From Chloroflexota bacterium (GTDB lineage: Bacteria > Chloroflexota > Dehalococcoidia > UBA3495): a DNA stretch of 7,088 bases. Below, piece after piece: positions 5,679-7,088 of the stretch. How positions within the stretch are numbered: the first letter of the stretch is position 1; every line of letters begins with the position of its first letter. The position numbers and the translations under genes are program-made. The notes beneath the pieces were generated by a model. The model worked only from the letters and a program-made list of their open reading frames with translations. It was not told the DNA's origin and made no database searches. The stretch covers positions 1 through 7,088 of the forward strand of contig JACZXN010000086.1 of the NCBI GenBank assembly GCA_022571575.1. Reading direction: 5' to 3'.

Positions 5679-6623
5679 TTAGCGACCGATAAAATGGGGG
5701 ATAAGCTCCTTGGCGATCACCTCAAGATGCCGCTCCCGGTCCTCCATGGGGCAACTGATGCTGAAGACAATATGCCGCGCCCCAGCATCGATGTACTCCT
5801 GAAGCTGCCTGATGCAGTTCTCCACGGGCCCCAGCAAACAGTATCTGCGGACGATGTCCAGGAACTCGCCACCGTATAGGTAACGGCCGCCAAGCTGTTC
5901 CGCGGCCACCTCGGCCGCCTGCTGCTCGGTTGGATAGATGGCGATATAGGGGAAGTGGGCCCACTGGAAACGGGACAGGTCCCGGCCGGCCTCGGCGGCG
6001 AAACCCTTGATCTTCTCCACGCTGTCCCGGTATCTGGGTGCGTCGTAGAAATAGGGCATCCACCCGTCGCCGAACTTGGCGGCCCGGGCCATGGCGGCAT
6101 CCCGCCTTCCCGACACCCACACCGGCGGATTGGGTTTCTGCACCGGCGTCGGGTTGATCATGGCGCCGGACAGTTTAAAATGACGCCCGGAAAAGGTCAC
6201 TGGTTCTCCGGTCCAGAGTTTCCGCATCACCTCCAGGCATTCATCCGTCCGCCTTCCCCGCTGGCTCACCTTGAGCCCCGCGGCCTCAAACTCAACTGGG
6301 AACTCCCCACCGACGCCCACACCGAGGGTCAATCGTCCTCCGGAGGCCGCATCCAGGGTGGCGGTCATCCGCGCCAGCACCAGCGGATGGTAGAAGGGGG
6401 TCAGGATGATAGAGGACAGGATGCGGATATTCTCCGTCGCCCCGGCGGCCACCGCCAACACCGGCAGCGCCGCGTGGGTCGGGCCGGGGGGGTCGCCACG
6501 CATGAAATGCTCTCCCGCCGAGATATACTCGTAGCCAAGTTCTTCCATCCACCGGGCTTGCCGGGCGGTCTCGCCGATCCCCAAAGCCAGTCCGGCGCCG
6601 AAGTGCAGGTCCGTTTCCGCCAT
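5679..6623 (-). CDS. LLM-class (F420/flavin-dependent) oxidoreductase
   Basis: A 314-aa protein of the bacterial luciferase-like TIM-barrel family. Members use coenzyme F420 or FMN to oxidise or reduce small organic substrates in the cytoplasm; the substrate here cannot be read from sequence. Family landmarks are in order: ARWMEELGYEYISAGEHF (23-40), the strand/helix ILSSIILTPFYHPLVLA (68-84), TATLDAASGGRLTLGVGVGG (87-106), RRTDECLEVMRKLW (124-137), the insertion-region NPTPVQKPNPPVWVSGR (157-173) and KFGDGW (183-188). The fold is complete and of usual length. The arrangement fits F420-type members better than luciferase itself, but the cofactor is inferred. The ATG at 6623 is preceded by AGAGGT at 6-base spacing. 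The frame stays open upstream to 7016, but that stretch has no family similarity and runs antisense to the next gene, so it is excluded. A divergent SDR-type gene lies upstream. Confidence 0.92.
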   Translation of the reverse strand: MAETDLHFGAGLALGIGETARQARWMEELGYEYISAGEHFMRGDPPGPTHAALPVLAVAAGATENIRILSSIILTPFYHPLVLARMTATLDAASGGRLTLGVGVGGEFPVEFEAAGLKVSQRGRRTDECLEVMRKLWTGEPVTFSGRHFKLSGAMINPTPVQKPNPPVWVSGRRDAAMARAAKFGDGWMPYFYDAPRYRDSVEKIKGFAAEAGRDLSRFQWAHFPYIAIYPTEQQAAEVAAEQLGGRYLYGGEFLDIVRRYCLLGPVENCIRQLQEYIDAGARHIVFSISCPMEDRERHLEVIAKELIPHFIGR

Positions 6624-6629
6624 TCTTTT

Positions 6630-6635
6630 ACCTCT
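6630..6635 (-). promoter_or_regulatory. Shine-Dalgarno (AGAGGT) of the LLM oxidoreductase gene
   Basis: AGAGGT on the minus strand, 6 bases before the ATG at 6623. It decides this start over the long stop-free extension upstream. Confidence 0.75.
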
Positions 6636-6678
6636 ATTTTGCCAAGCCGGTTTTAGGATTTGCCACGGCCCAGCCGGT

Positions 6679-6708
6679 ATTCTACTCCAGCGGCGTGGGG
6701 CTTCCCAA
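6679..6708 (-). promoter_or_regulatory. Candidate sigma-70-type promoter of the LLM oxidoreductase gene
   Basis: On the minus strand TTGGGA (6703-6708) and TAGAAT (6679-6684) are separated by 18 bases. They match the -35 consensus at 4 of 6 and the -10 consensus at 5 of 6 positions. The transcript would start near 6672 and give a leader of about 49 bases. A copy of the direct repeat GGATTTGCCAC (6656-6666) lies just downstream of the predicted start, a possible repressor position. Confidence 0.35.
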
Positions 6709-6735
6709 TTAGACGCCCGCACCCTGGGATGGCGA

Positions 6736-6757
6736 AGGGTTTGCAGGATGAAACCCT
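6736..6757. repeat. 7-bp inverted repeat (AGGGTTT/AAACCCT)
   Basis: A perfect 7-bp inverted repeat with an 8-base spacer, in the divergent intergenic region upstream of both flanking genes. There is no T-tract on either side, so it is not an evident terminator. It could be an operator or a remnant of a small repeat element. Confidence 0.35.
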
Positions 6758-6805
6758 CGACGCAGCTTGAGGGGTGTTCCCTTGACACGGGCTTGCGGGA
6801 TTTGC

Positions 6806-6822
6806 CACCGTTAACTACGGTG
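6806..6822. repeat. 6-bp inverted repeat (CACCGT/ACGGTG)
   Basis: A perfect 6-bp inverted repeat with a 5-base spacer (TAACT), 69 bases before the SDR start. It overlaps the second copy of GGATTTGCCAC by three bases. Its size and position would suit a dimeric regulator's operator, but no regulator gene is present in the window. Confidence 0.3.
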
Positions 6823-6876
6823 CTGGCCCTCTGATCGGCCGCCCCAGATCCCGCCGTTATTCCCGCTGCATTCTCC

Positions 6877-6882
6877 GGGGAG
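6877..6882 (+). promoter_or_regulatory. Shine-Dalgarno (GGGGAG) of the SDR-type gene
   Basis: GGGGAG lies 8 bases before the TTG at 6891. It nearly abuts the alternative GTG at 6882, so the spacing favours the TTG start. Confidence 0.5.
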
Positions 6883-6890
6883 TGATTATC

Positions 6891-7088
6891 TTGGTTGTTC
6901 TGGTAACCGGCGCCACCGGATTCCTTGGCCGGCGGGTGGTCCACGAGCTGCTGGAGCGCCGCCATCAGGTGCGTTGTCTGGTCCACACCCCGGGCCGGGA
7001 GCGGATATTCTCCCACCGCGACGTCGAGGTGCAGTACGGCAGTGTCCGGGACCCGGCTTCCCTGAGCAACGCCTTCTACGACGTGGAA
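6891..7088 (+). CDS. NAD(P)-binding extended/atypical SDR-family protein, N-terminal fragment
   Basis: An open frame of 66 codons runs off the end of the window. It begins (M)VVLVTGATGFLG, the classic first strand and TGxxGxxG dinucleotide-binding loop of extended or atypical short-chain dehydrogenases (NmrA, NDUFA9-like and nucleoside-diphosphate-sugar epimerase relatives). It continues with a helix ending in RRHQVRCLVHTPGR, where a basic residue after the second strand suggests NADP(H) preference. Next comes VEVQYGSVRDPASL, matching the '.v.GDvrD..sl' segment that contacts the adenine. Ser replaces the usual Asp in GDvrD (GSVRD). The start is taken as TTG at 6891 because of Shine-Dalgarno spacing and fit to the family N-terminus; GTG at 6882 would add three residues. 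The gene diverges from the LLM oxidoreductase gene. Its precise substrate, and whether it is an epimerase, reductase or assembly factor, cannot be told from the N-terminus. Confidence 0.8.
   Translation, partial: MVVLVTGATGFLGRRVVHELLERRHQVRCLVHTPGRERIFSHRDVEVQYGSVRDPASLSNAFYDVE

Larger units (their letters stand above)
6656..6808 (+). repeat. Pair of 11-bp direct repeats GGATTTGCCAC
   Basis: Exact copies lie at 6656-6666 and 6798-6808, within the divergent intergenic region between the LLM oxidoreductase and SDR genes. The 9-base core GATTTGCCA also occurs at 5476-5484, upstream of the radical SAM TATAAT box. They could be binding sites for a shared regulator, or chance. Confidence 0.35.

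Noticed and set aside
6782..6787. Perfect -35 hexamer TTGACA on the plus strand upstream of the SDR gene
   Set aside because: No -10-like hexamer is found 16-18 bases downstream, where the sequence is GC-rich, so it was not called as a promoter.
6624..7016. 131-codon N-terminal extension of the LLM oxidoreductase frame
   Set aside because: The conserved family N-terminus begins at the ATG at 6623, which has a good Shine-Dalgarno. The extension shows no similarity and overlaps the divergent SDR gene.

Overview
The window is a GC-rich bacterial chromosomal segment with ordinary housekeeping genes and no sign of phage, insertion sequence, CRISPR or defence genes. An LLM-class (F420/flavin) oxidoreductase next to a B12-binding-type radical SAM protein, the RecJ/FabF sequence style, and a degenerate dispersed repeat of the 'TCATCCTGAACG' kind together suggest an uncultured Chloroflexota (Dehalococcoidia/SAR202-like) bacterium. 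This is an inference from gene content; no rRNA or other marker is present to settle it.

Layout. (1) Positions 2-259, plus strand: the C-terminal end of a prolipoprotein diacylglyceryl transferase (Lgt), cut by the window edge. (2) 260-408: a convergent gap holding a remnant of a short dispersed repeat. (3) 409-5298, minus strand: a three-gene run in the order radical SAM protein, fabF, recJ. fabF and recJ are only a few bases apart, or overlap by 50 if an earlier recJ start is used, so they are probably co-transcribed. The radical SAM gene is separated from fabF by a 155-base spacer that holds a perfect 11-bp hairpin and a 25-codon leader ORF with a full GGAGGT Shine-Dalgarno. (4) 5299-5678: a gene-free region with a TATAAT box on the minus strand and a potentially structured leader for the radical SAM gene. 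(5) 5679-6623, minus strand: an LLM-class oxidoreductase. (6) 6624-6890: a divergent intergenic region with small hairpins, direct repeats and a candidate promoter. (7) 6891 to the end, plus strand: the N-terminus of an NAD(P)-binding Rossmann protein (extended/atypical SDR), cut by the window edge.

The genes cover lipoprotein maturation (Lgt), fatty-acid elongation (FabF), recombination and repair (RecJ), and redox or radical chemistry with unidentified substrates. No complete novel multi-gene system is visible. The least ordinary items are the leader ORF plus hairpin before fabF, a tandem repeat of about 29 residues forming the C-terminal tail of the radical SAM protein, the structured leader before that gene, and a 9-11 bp motif (GATTTGCCA) shared by intergenic regions.
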